Shown piece by piece: positions 42,958-52,616 of a stretch of DNA of 64,000 nt (its first letter is position 1; each line of letters begins with the position of its first letter). A model generated the notes under the pieces. The model saw only the letters and a program-made list of their open reading frames with translations. It did no database searches and was not told the origin of the DNA. This DNA is from an uncultured Prevotellaceae bacterium (GTDB lineage Bacteria; Bacteroidota; Bacteroidia; Bacteroidales; Bacteroidaceae): NCBI GenBank assembly GCA_946410305.1, contig CAMJZV010000002.1, positions 62,001 to 126,000 of the forward strand, read 5' to 3'. A program made the position numbers and the translations under genes.

Positions 42958-44090
42958 AATGCCGGCATATCGGCAGCGTGCTGTTTCTTGACAGCCATGC
43001 ACTCCATCTCTATGAGCCATCCGGCACGACATACTGGTGCATGGACGATGATGCGTGGACGATTGGGGAAACGCTCGTCATACATGCGGCTGACGATGCT
43101 ATAGTCGGCCACATCGCGCAGATAGACAATCATGACACCCACATCTTCGTAGCTGCTGCCTGCTTCCTTGAGCAGTGCCTCCACATTGTCCCACATGCGG
43201 TGGGTCTGTTTCACAATATCCTTCGGGTGCTCTATCTGTCCCTTGTTGTTGATGCTGGCAGTACCAGAGATGATGACATGACGACGATCGGCATAATCGA
43301 TATAGGTGCCACGCTCAAAGCTGACACCGTAGTCACTGGTACGGTTCAGATGGGTGGGCGCATAGAGATAATGTACCTGTTCTTTCTTGATACCAGCTAT
43401 GGCGTAGTTGTCCATCTGCGTCATCACTTGTGGGTCGCAGGCACGACCACCAATGCCTGTTGAGGCAATGTAGTGGGTGTCTTCTGTGAGTCCCTGAGTG
43501 AAGAATACCTTGTTGCGGGCAGCGACCACACCAGCATAGTTGACGTCGACATCGTTGACGAAGAGCCATGTGCGGATGCAGTTGTCGGCCAGCGTGCAGC
43601 CCTCCTGAACCAGCTGCATGACATACTCGTTGAAGAGCAGGCGCGTCTGGTACTCGGAATTCTGGGCAGTGTTGTGGGCAGAGGCATTCCACAGATGGCG
43701 GAAGTCACCATGTGCTACCTCATAGAGTCCGCTGGGCAGCTGCTGACTGCTAACATTCGTCATCAGGTATACCCACAGTCCAATCTTCGAACCGTCGAGG
43801 GGAGCCTGTCCGATGATGCTCTTGGCACAGTCGCTGGTGTCTGCTAGCAATACGTCGTCGGCTTGGTTGGCTACGTCGCTGAGGAAGTAGCGCTTCAGCA
43901 CGGCGGTGGCACCCTGCAGCTCGGTGGTCTTCAGCTGCTCATAGCTGTCGAGCACGGCATCCAGCTGTTGCTGGAATGTCAGCCCGTCAGCCTTGGCATG
44001 TATCATGACGTGGTATTCTGTTACCTCGCCATCACTGGTGAAACTGAATACCTCAGCCAGTGCATTGTCTGTTATAACGTTCTTGTTCAC
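42954..44090 (-). CDS. Rid/YjgF- and chorismatase-like two-domain protein
   Basis: The 378-aa protein has no signal. The C-terminal about 130 residues resemble a Rid/YjgF domain (VIISGTASINNKGQIEHPKD, LLKEAGSSYEDVGVMIVYLR, RPRIIVHAPVCRAGWLIEME). The N-terminal part looks like a second, diverged copy (ADGLTFQQQLDAVLDSYEQL, AVLKRYFLSDVANQAD) as in FkbO/Hyg5-type or related proteins. Rid proteins hydrolyse reactive enamines; chorismatases act on chorismate. No biosynthetic partner is adjacent, so the substrate is unknown. It lies 6 bp downstream of the MFS gene, likely same transcript. Confidence 0.72.
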   Translation of the reverse strand: MNKNVITDNALAEVFSFTSDGEVTEYHVMIHAKADGLTFQQQLDAVLDSYEQLKTTELQGATAVLKRYFLSDVANQADDVLLADTSDCAKSIIGQAPLDGSKIGLWVYLMTNVSSQQLPSGLYEVAHGDFRHLWNASAHNTAQNSEYQTRLLFNEYVMQLVQEGCTLADNCIRTWLFVNDVDVNYAGVVAARNKVFFTQGLTEDTHYIASTGIGGRACDPQVMTQMDNYAIAGIKKEQVHYLYAPTHLNRTSDYGVSFERGTYIDYADRRHVIISGTASINNKGQIEHPKDIVKQTHRMWDNVEALLKEAGSSYEDVGVMIVYLRDVADYSIVSRMYDERFPNRPRIIVHAPVCRAGWLIEMECMAVKKQHAADMPAF

Positions 44091-44096
44091 AGTAGT

Positions 44097-45716
44097 TTAC
44101 TTGATATTCGGCTCTTCCAATCCCAGTCCCTTCTTCTTGTCGACAGCCTTCAGCACCAGACCCAGCAGCAGGGCGGCAACACCTAATGATGCCAGCATGA
44201 TGAGTGGTGCAGTATAGTTGAGCTCTGTAGCACTGGTACCCTCAGGGTTGGTGGCATCAAGCACCTTACCGATAAGCAGGGGGAACAGCCACAGACCGAT
44301 ATTCTGAATCCAGAAGATCAGTGCGTATGCAGAGCCGATAACCTTGGCGTCTACCAGCTTAGGAACGCTGGGCCACAGTGAGGCAGGAACCAGCGAGAAG
44401 GATGAGCCGAGTACGAGGATGGTGATGTAGGCAATAACGACGCCACCAGTGGTGCTACCCTTGAACAAGGGAAGGATAAAGGCAAATGTCAGGTGGCAGA
44501 AGATGAGCAGCAATGAGCCCAGCATCAGCATGCTAACGGCCTTTCCGTGGTGATCCAGATACTTACCCAAGATAGGAGTGATGAGCACTGCCAGCAGGGG
44601 GAATACGGCGAAGATGCTACCTGCTGTCTGCTGCATGAAGCCCATATAGCAATAGGTGACGAGACCCAAGATGCTGAGGCCCAGCAGTCCGTACTTCTTG
44701 CCTGTCTTCTCCTGGAAGTTGCTGGCAAAACCTGTGGCAGCAACAAAGAGCATCAAAGCATACTGGATGTAGGTGACGGTATCTGTAGCCCAGAAAGAAT
44801 TGGCATCAGGAGCAACGAGTGTCAGATTGCACTGCAGCATATTGACGGCATACTTCTGGAAGGGGAAGATGGCGCTATAATAGAGTACACAGAGCAGAGC
44901 TACCAACCAGAAACCGCTGTCGCTAAGAATTTTGCCAATGTCACTGATCTTGAAGGGATCGTCCTTCTCTTCTGCCTCACCAGTCTGTGCGTCGAGCTTC
45001 TGGTCCATCACGAAGTAGACGATAGTCATGATGAGTGCGATACACATCAGTACCACACCGAAAGCTACCGAACGGCTTACACTGACCTCGCCACCCAGAC
45101 GGGCAAAAAACGGTGAGAAAATCATACAGGTGGCAACACCCAGACGGGCCAAAGCCATCTCAGAACCCATGGCCAGCGCCATCTCACGGCCCTTGAACCA
45201 TTTCACGATACCACGGCTAACGGTGATACCTGCCATCTCGCAGCCACAACCGAAAATCATGAAGCCACTGGCGGCAAACTTAGCGGAAGCGGGCATACCC
45301 TCATAAAAAGGACTGACGCCTAACTCGTCGAAGACGGGGATGTAGTTGAGGTTGTTGGTAAACCAGGTCTCCAGTCCGCTACCAATGAAAGCCTCGCTGA
45401 CGGCATACCACTTGATGCAAGCACCAACGAGCATGACAGCAGCACTAAGCACTGCTGTGAAGCGAACACCCATCTTGTCGAGGATGATACCTGCGAAGAT
45501 GAGGAAGAAGGCAAACACGTTAAGGAATACCTCTGAGCCCTGCATGGTACCGAAGGCTGTAGAGTCCCAACCACGGGTTTCCTGCATGAGGTCCTTGATG
45601 GGCGAGAGGATGTCCATGAAGATATAGCTGCAGAACATGGCCATTGCCAGCAGCAGCAAAGCGGTCCAGCGCATAGCAGCGCTGTCACGAAGTGTTTTTT
45701 GAATCTGTTCAGTCAT
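44097..45716 (-). CDS. MFS transporter, MFSD1-like
   Basis: The 539-aa protein has 12 helices in two halves with a charged centre (AQTGEAEEKDDPFKISDI). ILDKMGVRFTAVLSAAVM is the first-half MFS loop, and the second half has SLWPSVPKLVDAKVIGSAYA then WIQNIGLWLFPLLIG. The latter pattern resembles MFSD1, a lysosomal dipeptide carrier in animals. A dipeptide or related substrate is therefore plausible, especially after an S9 peptidase gene, but this is inferred from motif similarity only. Confidence 0.75.
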   Translation of the reverse strand: MTEQIQKTLRDSAAMRWTALLLLAMAMFCSYIFMDILSPIKDLMQETRGWDSTAFGTMQGSEVFLNVFAFFLIFAGIILDKMGVRFTAVLSAAVMLVGACIKWYAVSEAFIGSGLETWFTNNLNYIPVFDELGVSPFYEGMPASAKFAASGFMIFGCGCEMAGITVSRGIVKWFKGREMALAMGSEMALARLGVATCMIFSPFFARLGGEVSVSRSVAFGVVLMCIALIMTIVYFVMDQKLDAQTGEAEEKDDPFKISDIGKILSDSGFWLVALLCVLYYSAIFPFQKYAVNMLQCNLTLVAPDANSFWATDTVTYIQYALMLFVAATGFASNFQEKTGKKYGLLGLSILGLVTYCYMGFMQQTAGSIFAVFPLLAVLITPILGKYLDHHGKAVSMLMLGSLLLIFCHLTFAFILPLFKGSTTGGVVIAYITILVLGSSFSLVPASLWPSVPKLVDAKVIGSAYALIFWIQNIGLWLFPLLIGKVLDATNPEGTSATELNYTAPLIMLASLGVAALLLGLVLKAVDKKKGLGLEEPNIK

Positions 45717-45720
45717 TGAT

Positions 45721-45776
45721 TATAAATTAAATATTAAATATTAAAGATGAAAATTCATCTTTCATCTTTCATCTAC
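45721..45776 (-). repeat. GATGAAA/ATTTAAT-type junction repeat
   Basis: Between the S9 peptidase stop and the MFS start: AGATGAAAGATGAAAGATGA, then TCATCTTTAATATTTAATAT on the minus strand. The first block reappears inside the esterase gene at 13920-13950. Confidence 0.6.
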
Positions 45777-47941
45777 TTCAGCCATTTATCCAAGAAGTCG
45801 AAGAATGTGCGCTGCCAGAGGATGCCGTTCTGGGGCTTCAATACCCAGTGGTTCTCGTCAGGGAAGATAAGCAGCTCAGCAGGGATGCCCTTCATGCGGG
45901 CTGCATTGAACGCTGACATTCCTTGAGTGGCATTGATGCGATAGTCCTTCTCGCCATGGATACACAGAATGGGGGTGTCCCACTTCTCTACCATCTTGTG
46001 GGGAGAATCGTGGTAGGTCTTCTTGGCACGAGGCATCTGTGGACGGTGCCAGTAGGCCTCGTCGTATTCCCAGTTAGAGAACCAGTTCTCTTCTGTCTCA
46101 GTGTACATAGCGGCAAGGTTGAAAGCACCATCGTGGGCGATGAAAGCCTTGAAACGCTTCTCGTGGATGCCTGCTAAGTAGTAAACGCTGAATCCACCGA
46201 ATGAGGCACCGACAGCACCCAGACGGTTCTTGTCAACGAAAGGCAGGTTGTCGGCAGCATCATCGATAGCAGCCAGATAGTCCTGCATGCACTGACCTGT
46301 CCAGTCACCGCTGATCTGTTCTTTCCACTCCTGTCCGAAACCTGGCAGACCATGACGGTTAGGGGCAATCACCACGTAACCATTGGCGGCCATCATCTGG
46401 AAATTCCAGCGATAGCTCCAGAACTGGCTGACAGGACTCTGGGGACCACCCTCACAGAAGAGCAGGGTGGGGTATTTCTTGCCTTCTTCGTAGTTGGAGG
46501 GCAGCATGACCCATACCAGCATCTGCTTGCCGTCGCTGGTAGTCACCCAACGCTGCTGCATCTTACCCAACTGCAGCTGGTCAAGGATATGCTTGTTCTC
46601 AAACGAGAGTTGTTCAATCTTGGTCTTCTCGATGCTCTTACCAGGAGTTACCATATAGATGTCAGTAGGAGCAGAGAGGCTCTGGCGAGTTGCCAGTATG
46701 TGTTTGCCGTCATTGGCAAGCTGAAGTGACGTCCAGTCTGCCCAGTCTTCGGTAAGCTGTTTCACCTCTTTCTTGCTGTCTACATAATACATGTTGCAGC
46801 AACCATGCCATACGCTGAGGAAGTAGAGCTGCGCCAGCTTGTCTTTCTGGGGTGCCCAACAGAAGGCGTCAACATCGGATTGCCAGTCGATATAGCTCTT
46901 CTCACCTGTCGCCATGTTGTAGATACACAGACGGTTGAGGTCGGCCTCATAGCCGTCGCGCTCCATCGACTGCCAGGCAATATATTTACCGTCAGGCGAG
47001 AACTGTGGGTTCTGGTCGTAGCCCACATTGTTCTTCAGGTTCTCTGGGGCATTGACAGCCTGGATAGCCAGTGTGCGTGTGGGGTCTACTTTAGGTGCCT
47101 TGTAGTCGGCAGGCTTGCAGAGGTTACGTGTGGTCTTGGTAGCGACATCATAGAGGAAGATGTCAGAATCGGTAGAGATAGAATACTCCAGACCGGTCTT
47201 CTTGCGACAGGTGTAGGCTATCGTCTTTGAATCAGGACTCCATGCCAACTGTTCCATGCCACCGAAAGGCTCCATGGGACATTCGTAGGGCTCGCCCTCG
47301 ATAATGTCGATACCGTTACCAGTGATGGCAAAACCATCGCCCGCAGTATAGACGAAGGGGTGCTGGATGCTCTCCACATAGTGATCCCAGTGGCGATACA
47401 TCAGGTCTGTAACGCGACGACCAGTAGCTTTGGGCAGGTCGTCAGGGTTCTTCTTGATAACCTCATGGAAAGGAAGGCTCTTCAGGATGATAACCTTGCT
47501 GCGGTCTGGTGAGAACTGGAAGCCCTCTACATTGCCGTCAGTCTTGGACAGCTGGCGACGATCACTGCCGTCGAGCTTCATAGACCAGATTTCACCACCG
47601 GTGATGAAGGCTACTGTCTCGTTGTCCAGCCACTGAGGGTCGGTCTCGTTCTTAGCGCCTTTGGTCAGCAACTGCTGGCCGCTACCATCGGGGTTCATCA
47701 TGTAAAGTACCTGATGGCTCTTGTTCTGCTTGACACTGTAATAGCCCACCTGATAGACGATGTGCTTGCCGTCGGGAGCAGCTTGGTAGCTGCCAATGCG
47801 TCCCATGGCCCACAGTGCCTCGGGAGTCATCTGCTTACTGCTTAACTTGATGTTACTCTTTCCAATCACTTGTGTTTCTTGTGCTTTTGTGCTGCCCAGC
47901 ATGGTTAGTGCTAAAACAGCCAGAATTAGTGTTCTTTTCAT
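45773..47941 (-). CDS. S9-family dipeptidyl peptidase (DPP5-like)
   Basis: The 722-aa protein is read from the ATG at 47941, which gives signal MKRTLILAVLALTMLGSTKA; the frame opens at 47992, but that lies on the promoter. A beta-propeller (about 40-440, with repeated SPDGK and DPQW strands) precedes the alpha/beta-hydrolase. The nucleophile Ser is in GAVGASFGGFSVYY, Asp in CIHGEKDYRIN, and His in FPDENHWVL. This matches periplasmic dipeptidyl peptidase 5 of Bacteroidota, which trims dipeptides from oligopeptides. The downstream MFS gene might import the products. Confidence 0.88.
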   Translation of the reverse strand: MKRTLILAVLALTMLGSTKAQETQVIGKSNIKLSSKQMTPEALWAMGRIGSYQAAPDGKHIVYQVGYYSVKQNKSHQVLYMMNPDGSGQQLLTKGAKNETDPQWLDNETVAFITGGEIWSMKLDGSDRRQLSKTDGNVEGFQFSPDRSKVIILKSLPFHEVIKKNPDDLPKATGRRVTDLMYRHWDHYVESIQHPFVYTAGDGFAITGNGIDIIEGEPYECPMEPFGGMEQLAWSPDSKTIAYTCRKKTGLEYSISTDSDIFLYDVATKTTRNLCKPADYKAPKVDPTRTLAIQAVNAPENLKNNVGYDQNPQFSPDGKYIAWQSMERDGYEADLNRLCIYNMATGEKSYIDWQSDVDAFCWAPQKDKLAQLYFLSVWHGCCNMYYVDSKKEVKQLTEDWADWTSLQLANDGKHILATRQSLSAPTDIYMVTPGKSIEKTKIEQLSFENKHILDQLQLGKMQQRWVTTSDGKQMLVWVMLPSNYEEGKKYPTLLFCEGGPQSPVSQFWSYRWNFQMMAANGYVVIAPNRHGLPGFGQEWKEQISGDWTGQCMQDYLAAIDDAADNLPFVDKNRLGAVGASFGGFSVYYLAGIHEKRFKAFIAHDGAFNLAAMYTETEENWFSNWEYDEAYWHRPQMPRAKKTYHDSPHKMVEKWDTPILCIHGEKDYRINATQGMSAFNAARMKGIPAELLIFPDENHWVLKPQNGILWQRTFFDFLDKWLK

Positions 47942-47961
47942 GTCTAGTGATAATTTGCTTG

Positions 47962-47993
47962 CAAAGTTACGAAAAAACGAGAGAAAAGCCAAA
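47962..47993 (-). promoter_or_regulatory. Promoter of the S9 peptidase operon
   Basis: On the minus strand TTTG (47990-47993) and TAACTTTG (47962-47969) are 20 bp apart. It decides the start at 47941. Confidence 0.75.
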
Positions 47994-48078
47994 TTTATTT
48001 GAGCTTTTCCGAGTGCTGAGTAAGTTCGGCGTAGCCAAAGTAATAAAAATCAAGTGAAATGCCAAATAAAATGAGGGC

Positions 48079-48116
48079 AAAGTAAAGCCCCGATTCGGAG
48101 TAACCAAATCGGGGCT
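48079..48116 (-). terminator. Terminator after serA
   Basis: AGCCCCGATT (48086-48095) pairs with AATCGGGGCT (48107-48116). Reading leftward it is followed by TTTACTTT. It ends the serC-serA transcript. Confidence 0.7.
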
Positions 48117-48144
48117 CTATCATGGTAGTAATTATTAACTTACT

Positions 48145-49062
48145 TTACTTGTTCACCTGGAACTTGGTGTCACCATCCTTGAAGAAGGCGTTGATCTGCT
48201 TGGCAGCAGCGATACCAGCGTTGATGTTGGCCTCGGCTGTCTGAGCACCCATCTTCTTAGGAGTAGAGAAGTAACGGCCTTCGAACTTCTGGAACTCGTC
48301 ATTGGCATCGGGCATGATGTCGGTAACGAACTTCAAGTCCTCGCGCTCGGCCATCAACTTGATGAGGCCAGCCTCGTCGATGACTTCCTTACGGGCGGTG
48401 TTCACCAGCACGCCACCCTTCTTCATCTTACCAACAAGAGCGTAGTTGATGCTCTGCTTAGTTTCAGGAGTAGCAGGGATGTGCAGTGAAACGACATCGC
48501 AGGTCTCGAACAGTGCATCCTGGTTAGCTACAGCGTGAACGCCAGCTTTCTCGATAACCTCTGCAGGGCAGAAGGCATCGTAAGCATAAACGTCCATGCC
48601 AAAGCCTTTGGCGATGCGTGCTACGTTGCGACCTACATTACCAAATGCCAGAATGCCTAACTTCTTGCCTAACAGCTCGCTACCGCTCTTGCCGTTATAG
48701 AAACCACGAACGGCCATAACCAGCAAACCGAATACCAATTCGGCTACGGCGTTAGCATTCTGACCAGGAGTGTTCTCAGCTACTACGTTGTGAGCAGTAG
48801 CTGCAGCCAGGTCGATGTTGTCGTAACCAGCACCAGCACGAACTACAATCTTCAACTGCTTGGCAGCGTCGAGTACCTCAGCATCTACCTTGTCCGAACG
48901 GATAATCAGCGCGTCAGCATCCTTCACAGCGTCAAGCAACTGAGCCTTCTCAGTATATTTTTCCAGCAGGGCCAGCTCATTGCCAGCGGCCTCTACTTCT
49001 GCCTTGATACCATTGACAGCAGCTGCTGCAAATGGCTTCTCTGTTGCAACTAATACTTTCAT
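48145..49062 (-). CDS. serA: D-3-phosphoglycerate dehydrogenase, short form
   Basis: The 305-aa protein is a D-2-hydroxyacid dehydrogenase: NAD-binding LGILAFGNVGRNVARIAKGF, catalytic Arg region VVRAGAGYDNID, and VSLHIPATPETKQSINYALV then GGVLVNTARKEVIDE. It oxidises 3-phosphoglycerate, the first step of serine synthesis. It lacks the C-terminal ACT domain of long SerA, so serine feedback of the E. coli type is not expected. serC is directly upstream, supporting the call. Confidence 0.92.
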   Translation of the reverse strand: MKVLVATEKPFAAAAVNGIKAEVEAAGNELALLEKYTEKAQLLDAVKDADALIIRSDKVDAEVLDAAKQLKIVVRAGAGYDNIDLAAATAHNVVAENTPGQNANAVAELVFGLLVMAVRGFYNGKSGSELLGKKLGILAFGNVGRNVARIAKGFGMDVYAYDAFCPAEVIEKAGVHAVANQDALFETCDVVSLHIPATPETKQSINYALVGKMKKGGVLVNTARKEVIDEAGLIKLMAEREDLKFVTDIMPDANDEFQKFEGRYFSTPKKMGAQTAEANINAGIAAAKQINAFFKDGDTKFQVNK

Positions 49063-49064
49063 AA

Positions 49065-49113
49065 AGATCTAATGTTTAATCTTTAATCTTTAATTTTTAA
49101 TCTTTAATTTTTA
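49065..49113 (-). repeat. ATTAAAGATTAA-type junction repeat between serC and serA
   Basis: On the minus strand, tandem words of AATTAAAAATTAAAGATTAA type fill the gap to the serA start. Confidence 0.6.
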
Positions 49114-49114
49114 A

Positions 49115-50182
49115 TTAGTGCTGAGCCTCGAACTCCTTCATGCAAGCTACGAGAGCGTTGACACCCTCGATGGTCTGGGCGTTGTAGCAAGAAGCGCGGA
49201 AACCACCAACTGAACGGTGACCCTTCACACCAACCATGCCCTTTGAAGTAGCGAAGTCGAGGAAGTCCTTCTCCAGCTCCTTGTACTCGTCAGCCATCAC
49301 GAAGCAGATGTTCATCAGTGAACGGTCCTCTGCATTGGCAGTGCCACGGAACATCTTGTTGCGGTCAATCTCACCATAGACAATCTCTGCACGCTGCTGA
49401 GCCAGCTTGTCCATAGCCTCTACACCACCGTTCTTCTTGATCCAACGGAGGGTCTCAAGAGCAGAGTAGATAGGCACTACAGGAGGAGTATTGAACATAG
49501 AACCCTTGTCGACGTGTGTGCGATAGTCGAGCATGGTAGGAATCTCACGAGGAGCCTTGCCCAGTGCATCGTCCTTCAGGATGGCGATGGTTACACCAGC
49601 CATAGCGAGGTTCTTCTGAGCACCAGCATAGATGGCATCGTACTTAGCAACGTCGATAGGACGGCTGAAGATATCTGAAGACATGTCGGCAATCAGACGA
49701 ACGGGAACGTCGAGGTCCTTGCGAATCTCAGTACCGTAGATGGTGTTGTTCGTAGTGATGTGCAGATAGTCAGCATCAGCGGGAACGCTCCAGTCCTTGG
49801 GAATGAATGTATAGTTGGCATCAGCAGAAGAAGCAACTTCTACTACCTCACCAAACAGTTTGGCTTCCTTCATAGCCTTCTTGGCCCATACACCTGTGTT
49901 CAGGTAGGCGGCCTTCTTAATCAGGAAGTTGTAGGGAATCATGCAGAACTCCAACGATGCACCACCACCGAGGAAGATTACTGAGTAACCCTCAGGAACC
50001 TGCAGCAGTTCCTTAACCAGAGCTACGGCCTCGTCAACGACGGGCTGAAAATCCTTTGCACGATGGCTGATCTCCATCAGCGAGAGACCAGAACCGTTGA
50101 AGTCTAAACACTGTTGTGCGGTCTTCTCAATGACCTCGCGGGGGAGCATTGAAGGACCGGCGTTAAAGTTGTACTTCTTCAT
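49115..50182 (-). CDS. serC: Phosphoserine aminotransferase
   Basis: The 355-aa PLP enzyme begins with the family signature [37 protein letters not shown] binds phosphate, and the Schiff-base Lys is in [15 protein letters not shown]. It converts 3-phosphohydroxypyruvate to phosphoserine (and acts in B6 synthesis). It heads a two-gene unit with serA, using a promoter at 50235-50266. Confidence 0.96.
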   Translation of the reverse strand: MKKYNFNAGPSMLPREVIEKTAQQCLDFNGSGLSLMEISHRAKDFQPVVDEAVALVKELLQVPEGYSVIFLGGGASLEFCMIPYNFLIKKAAYLNTGVWAKKAMKEAKLFGEVVEVASSADANYTFIPKDWSVPADADYLHITTNNTIYGTEIRKDLDVPVRLIADMSSDIFSRPIDVAKYDAIYAGAQKNLAMAGVTIAILKDDALGKAPREIPTMLDYRTHVDKGSMFNTPPVVPIYSALETLRWIKKNGGVEAMDKLAQQRAEIVYGEIDRNKMFRGTANAEDRSLMNICFVMADEYKELEKDFLDFATSKGMVGVKGHRSVGGFRASCYNAQTIEGVNALVACMKEFEAQH

Positions 50183-50234
50183 TTTAAATTGTTTTTATTT
50201 GTGATACGTTTCTATGATTTCTATTTTTGCGGTG

Positions 50235-50266
50235 CGAAATTACACTTTTTATTTGAATTGGGCAAA
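50235..50266 (-). promoter_or_regulatory. Promoter of serC-serA
   Basis: On the minus strand TTTG (50263-50266) and TAATTTCG (50235-50242, one mismatch to TAnnTTTG) at 20 bp spacing, 53 bp before the serC start. Confidence 0.6.
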
Positions 50267-50330
50267 TATTTGAGCATAAATTAAGTAAAATATACGTTTT
50301 TCCTTGCATTTTGTCAACTCTGCCTAGCAA

Positions 50331-51668
50331 TTACCTCAAATCTTCAACGATTGTCTTAATACCTTTTATCTTTTCGCCCCGTGTCTGGCGTAATACTTGT
50401 TTCAGTTTTTCGCGCTTGATGGCGACATATGTATAACGGTCTTTGACATCAATGCGACCTATCATGTCAGCAGTCAGACCGCCAGCTTTGCAGAGGAATC
50501 CCACAATGTCGCCCTTTGAAATCTTGTCTTTCTTGCCCTTGCCGATATAGATGGTGGCCATCTTGGGGAGGGCTGGTACTGTTTGTTGCGATTCAGTCGC
50601 AACATACTCCTCAACATCGCCCTCCACATATTCAGGAATATGCTCCTCGCTATTCAGGATAAAGAACGAGCGACCTTTGGCATCCCAGCGGGCAGTACGG
50701 CCCACACGATGGATGTAGCCATCCTCGCTCTCTGGCAGGTGGTAGTGGATGATGTTCTCGATGTTGGGAATATCCAGACCGCGAGAGGCTAAGTCGGTGC
50801 TGACAAGCACGTTAGCCGAACCATTGCTGAAGCGGTAAAGGGCAGCCTCGCGCTCTTTCTGTTCCAGTCCACCGTGGAAACAGCTGGTAACAAACCCTTG
50901 TTCTACGAGATAGTTGTTGACGCGCTCTACCGACTCACGGTAATTCAGGAAGACGATGCTGCTGGCGTCGCCAAACCCCAAAAGCAGCTGCTTGAGCGTC
51001 TCCAGCTTGTCTTTCTGAGGACTATGCACCTCGTAGAGCGTGATGCGCTCAGAGGTCTGCTCGTCATCAGGCAGGAAGTCTATCAGCGTGCCTTTCTTCG
51101 ACATGTTGACAAACTGCGGAATCTGCTCCAGATTGGTGGCCGACAACAGGATGCGGCGCTCTAAGCCAGGCAGACTCTTGATAAGTTTCTGCATTTCAGC
51201 ATGGAAGCCCATCTCCAGACACTTGTCAAACTCATCGATGACGAGATAGCGGATGCCGTAGCGTGAGATGTTCTCCTTGTCCAAGTGGTCGTTCAGTCGT
51301 CCTGGCGTACCAAAAACGATTTGTGGGCGTACGTCTTTCAGCACTTTGTGTTCATCCATGGCTGCTCGTCCACCATAGCAGGCGGTAGAGCGAATGCCGC
51401 ACCCCATGCTCTGCAGTACTTGATGCGACTGTAGCGCCAGCTCTCTGCCTGGCGTAATTATCAGGGCTATTGGCTGTTGGCTATTAGCTGTTTGCTCTTT
51501 TTCAATGAGTTGTACAAGGGGTAGCAGATAGGCCAGCGTCTTTCCCGTACCAGTGGGTGACAGTAAAACAACATCACCGTCGGAGCCCAATATGGCTTCG
51601 GCGGCGTGTTGTTGCATCTCGTTTAGCTCGGTGATGTGGAGTTTTCGGAGTATTTGTTCAATATCCAT
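50331..51668 (-). CDS. DEAD-box-type ATP-dependent RNA helicase, DbpA-like
   Basis: The 445-aa helicase has motif I SPTGTGKT, Ia TPGREL, Ib TPGRL, II DEFD (in place of DEAD), III SAT, and VI HRVGRTAR. A C-terminal DbpA-like RNA-binding domain (about 370-445: ATIYIGKGKKDKISKGDIVG, YTYVAIKREKLKQVLRQTRG) suggests a role in ribosome assembly on 23S rRNA, as for DbpA. A loop between motifs I and Ia, EQTANSQQPIA, is coded by a short-word repeat shared with nuoB. A GC-rich palindromic element lies just ahead of the start. Confidence 0.92.
   Translation of the reverse strand: MDIEQILRKLHITELNEMQQHAAEAILGSDGDVVLLSPTGTGKTLAYLLPLVQLIEKEQTANSQQPIALIITPGRELALQSHQVLQSMGCGIRSTACYGGRAAMDEHKVLKDVRPQIVFGTPGRLNDHLDKENISRYGIRYLVIDEFDKCLEMGFHAEMQKLIKSLPGLERRILLSATNLEQIPQFVNMSKKGTLIDFLPDDEQTSERITLYEVHSPQKDKLETLKQLLLGFGDASSIVFLNYRESVERVNNYLVEQGFVTSCFHGGLEQKEREAALYRFSNGSANVLVSTDLASRGLDIPNIENIIHYHLPESEDGYIHRVGRTARWDAKGRSFFILNSEEHIPEYVEGDVEEYVATESQQTVPALPKMATIYIGKGKKDKISKGDIVGFLCKAGGLTADMIGRIDVKDRYTYVAIKREKLKQVLRQTRGEKIKGIKTIVEDLR
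51465..51497 (-). repeat. AACAGCC-type short-word repeat inside the helicase gene
   Basis: On the minus strand: AACAGCTAATA, AGCCAACAGCC, AATAGCC. Codes QTANSQQPIA; same words as nuoB 22275-22302. Confidence 0.6.
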
Positions 51669-51675
51669 GTTAGAC

Positions 51676-51710
51676 AGCCCCCTCCCTTTGGAGGGGGTGG
51701 GGGGAGGCTT
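51676..51710 (+). repeat. GC-rich palindromic element, copy 3 (intergenic)
   Basis: AGCCCCCTCCCTTTGGAGGG then GGTGGGGGGAGGCTT, between the Skp-like stop and the helicase start. The only copy outside a gene. Confidence 0.8.
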
Positions 51711-51711
51711 C

Positions 51712-52326
51712 TTACTTCTTCTCTTCCTTCTTGGCCTCAGTCTTCAGCGTAGACTTGTAGCGCTTGTTCAGACCGTTGATGACGTCGTTGGTGATGTCAA
51801 AACGCTTGGCGGCATACAGGATGTTGTCGCCCTGCTTGGTCAGGATGAGGTCAAACTTCTTATCCTTATTATATGCTGCGAGGAAGTGCTGCAGTGAGTC
51901 ACGCAGACCCTCGTTATACTTGTTGGTCTCGTTGGCCAACTCGTTCTCCAGACGAGCCTGCAACTCCTGCAGGCTCTGCTGCTGGCGCTGGATGGCTGCC
52001 TGCTGGCTCTCAGCCTGCTCACGACTGGTGAAACCGTTGTTCTGCAACTTCTGCTGGAAGTTGGCAGCTGCGTTCTGCAGAGCCTGACCCTTCTGGTTCA
52101 GTGTATTACGGGCATTGGTGCTCTTCTTCTGCAGAATGAGGGTGAACTCTTTGCAGAACTCATACTGAGTCATCAGCGAGTCTACCTCTACATAAGCAAT
52201 CTTGATGTTGCCAGTGCTCTCTCCTGCGGCAGCTGCAGCAGGCTGTTCGTCCATCTTGGGGCTTGCGTTGTTGCAAGAAGCCAGTGCTACTACTGCAGCA
52301 GCGGCCAGAAACATGTTCTTTTTCAT
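51712..52326 (-). CDS. OmpH/Skp-family periplasmic chaperone, lipoprotein form
   Basis: The 204-aa protein has a lipobox (LASC, C18) and the Skp/OmpH pattern: NIKIAYVEVDSLMTQYEFCK, then a long Gln-rich coiled coil (about 70-140: RNTLNQKGQALQNAAANFQQ, AAIQRQQQSLQELQARLENE) and KDKKFDLILTKQGDNILYAA. Skp-type chaperones hold unfolded outer-membrane proteins. Being a lipoprotein, it would be tethered rather than soluble. A TCGAAA-type repeat separates it from the upstream small membrane-protein gene. Confidence 0.87.
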   Translation of the reverse strand: MKKNMFLAAAAVVALASCNNASPKMDEQPAAAAAGESTGNIKIAYVEVDSLMTQYEFCKEFTLILQKKSTNARNTLNQKGQALQNAAANFQQKLQNNGFTSREQAESQQAAIQRQQQSLQELQARLENELANETNKYNEGLRDSLQHFLAAYNKDKKFDLILTKQGDNILYAAKRFDITNDVINGLNKRYKSTLKTEAKKEEKK

Positions 52327-52344
52327 TGTTGTTTTTATTATTTT

Positions 52345-52396
52345 TTCTTTTCGTTATTTCGTTATTTCGATATTTCGATGTTTCGATGTTTCGAGA
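52345..52396 (-). repeat. TCGAAA-type junction repeat ahead of the Skp-like gene
   Basis: On the minus strand: TCGAAACATCGAAACATCGA, then AATATCGAAATAACGAAATA. Same words and same position relative to the next start as 28415-28440. Confidence 0.65.
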
Positions 52397-52399
52397 ATT

Positions 52400-52606
52400 T
52401 TAAGACTTCTCATTGACTGCGAAACGGCTCTTGCGACGCATCTCACGATCCTGATCCATGACACAGTGGATGCCACGGTCACGCATGGCCTGACTGTCGT
52501 GGATATGCTGCGACGAGAAGGTTCCATCCTTGCGTGAAAGTACTTTCACCAAGAAAAAAGCCATGCCTATAGCAATTATTAACGTGGTCAATAGCAGTAT
52601 TTCCAT
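52400..52606 (-). CDS. Small single-helix membrane protein, conserved in Bacteroidales
   Basis: The 68-aa protein has one N-terminal helix (MEILLLTTLIIAIGMAFFLV) followed by a basic, His-containing tail: HIHDSQAMRDRGIHCVMDQD and REMRRKSR. Small proteins of this plan, ending H...N/S.AMR..GI.C...QD.E, recur in Bacteroidales. The function is unknown. It has its own -7 box at 52631-52638 and precedes the Skp-like gene. Confidence 0.7.
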   Translation of the reverse strand: MEILLLTTLIIAIGMAFFLVKVLSRKDGTFSSQHIHDSQAMRDRGIHCVMDQDREMRRKSRFAVNEKS

Positions 52607-52616
52607 TTAAAATGAT

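Noticed and set aside
47942..47992. Extended N terminus of the S9 peptidase
   Set aside because: It overlaps a well-formed promoter (47962-47993); the ATG at 47941 gives a signal peptide.
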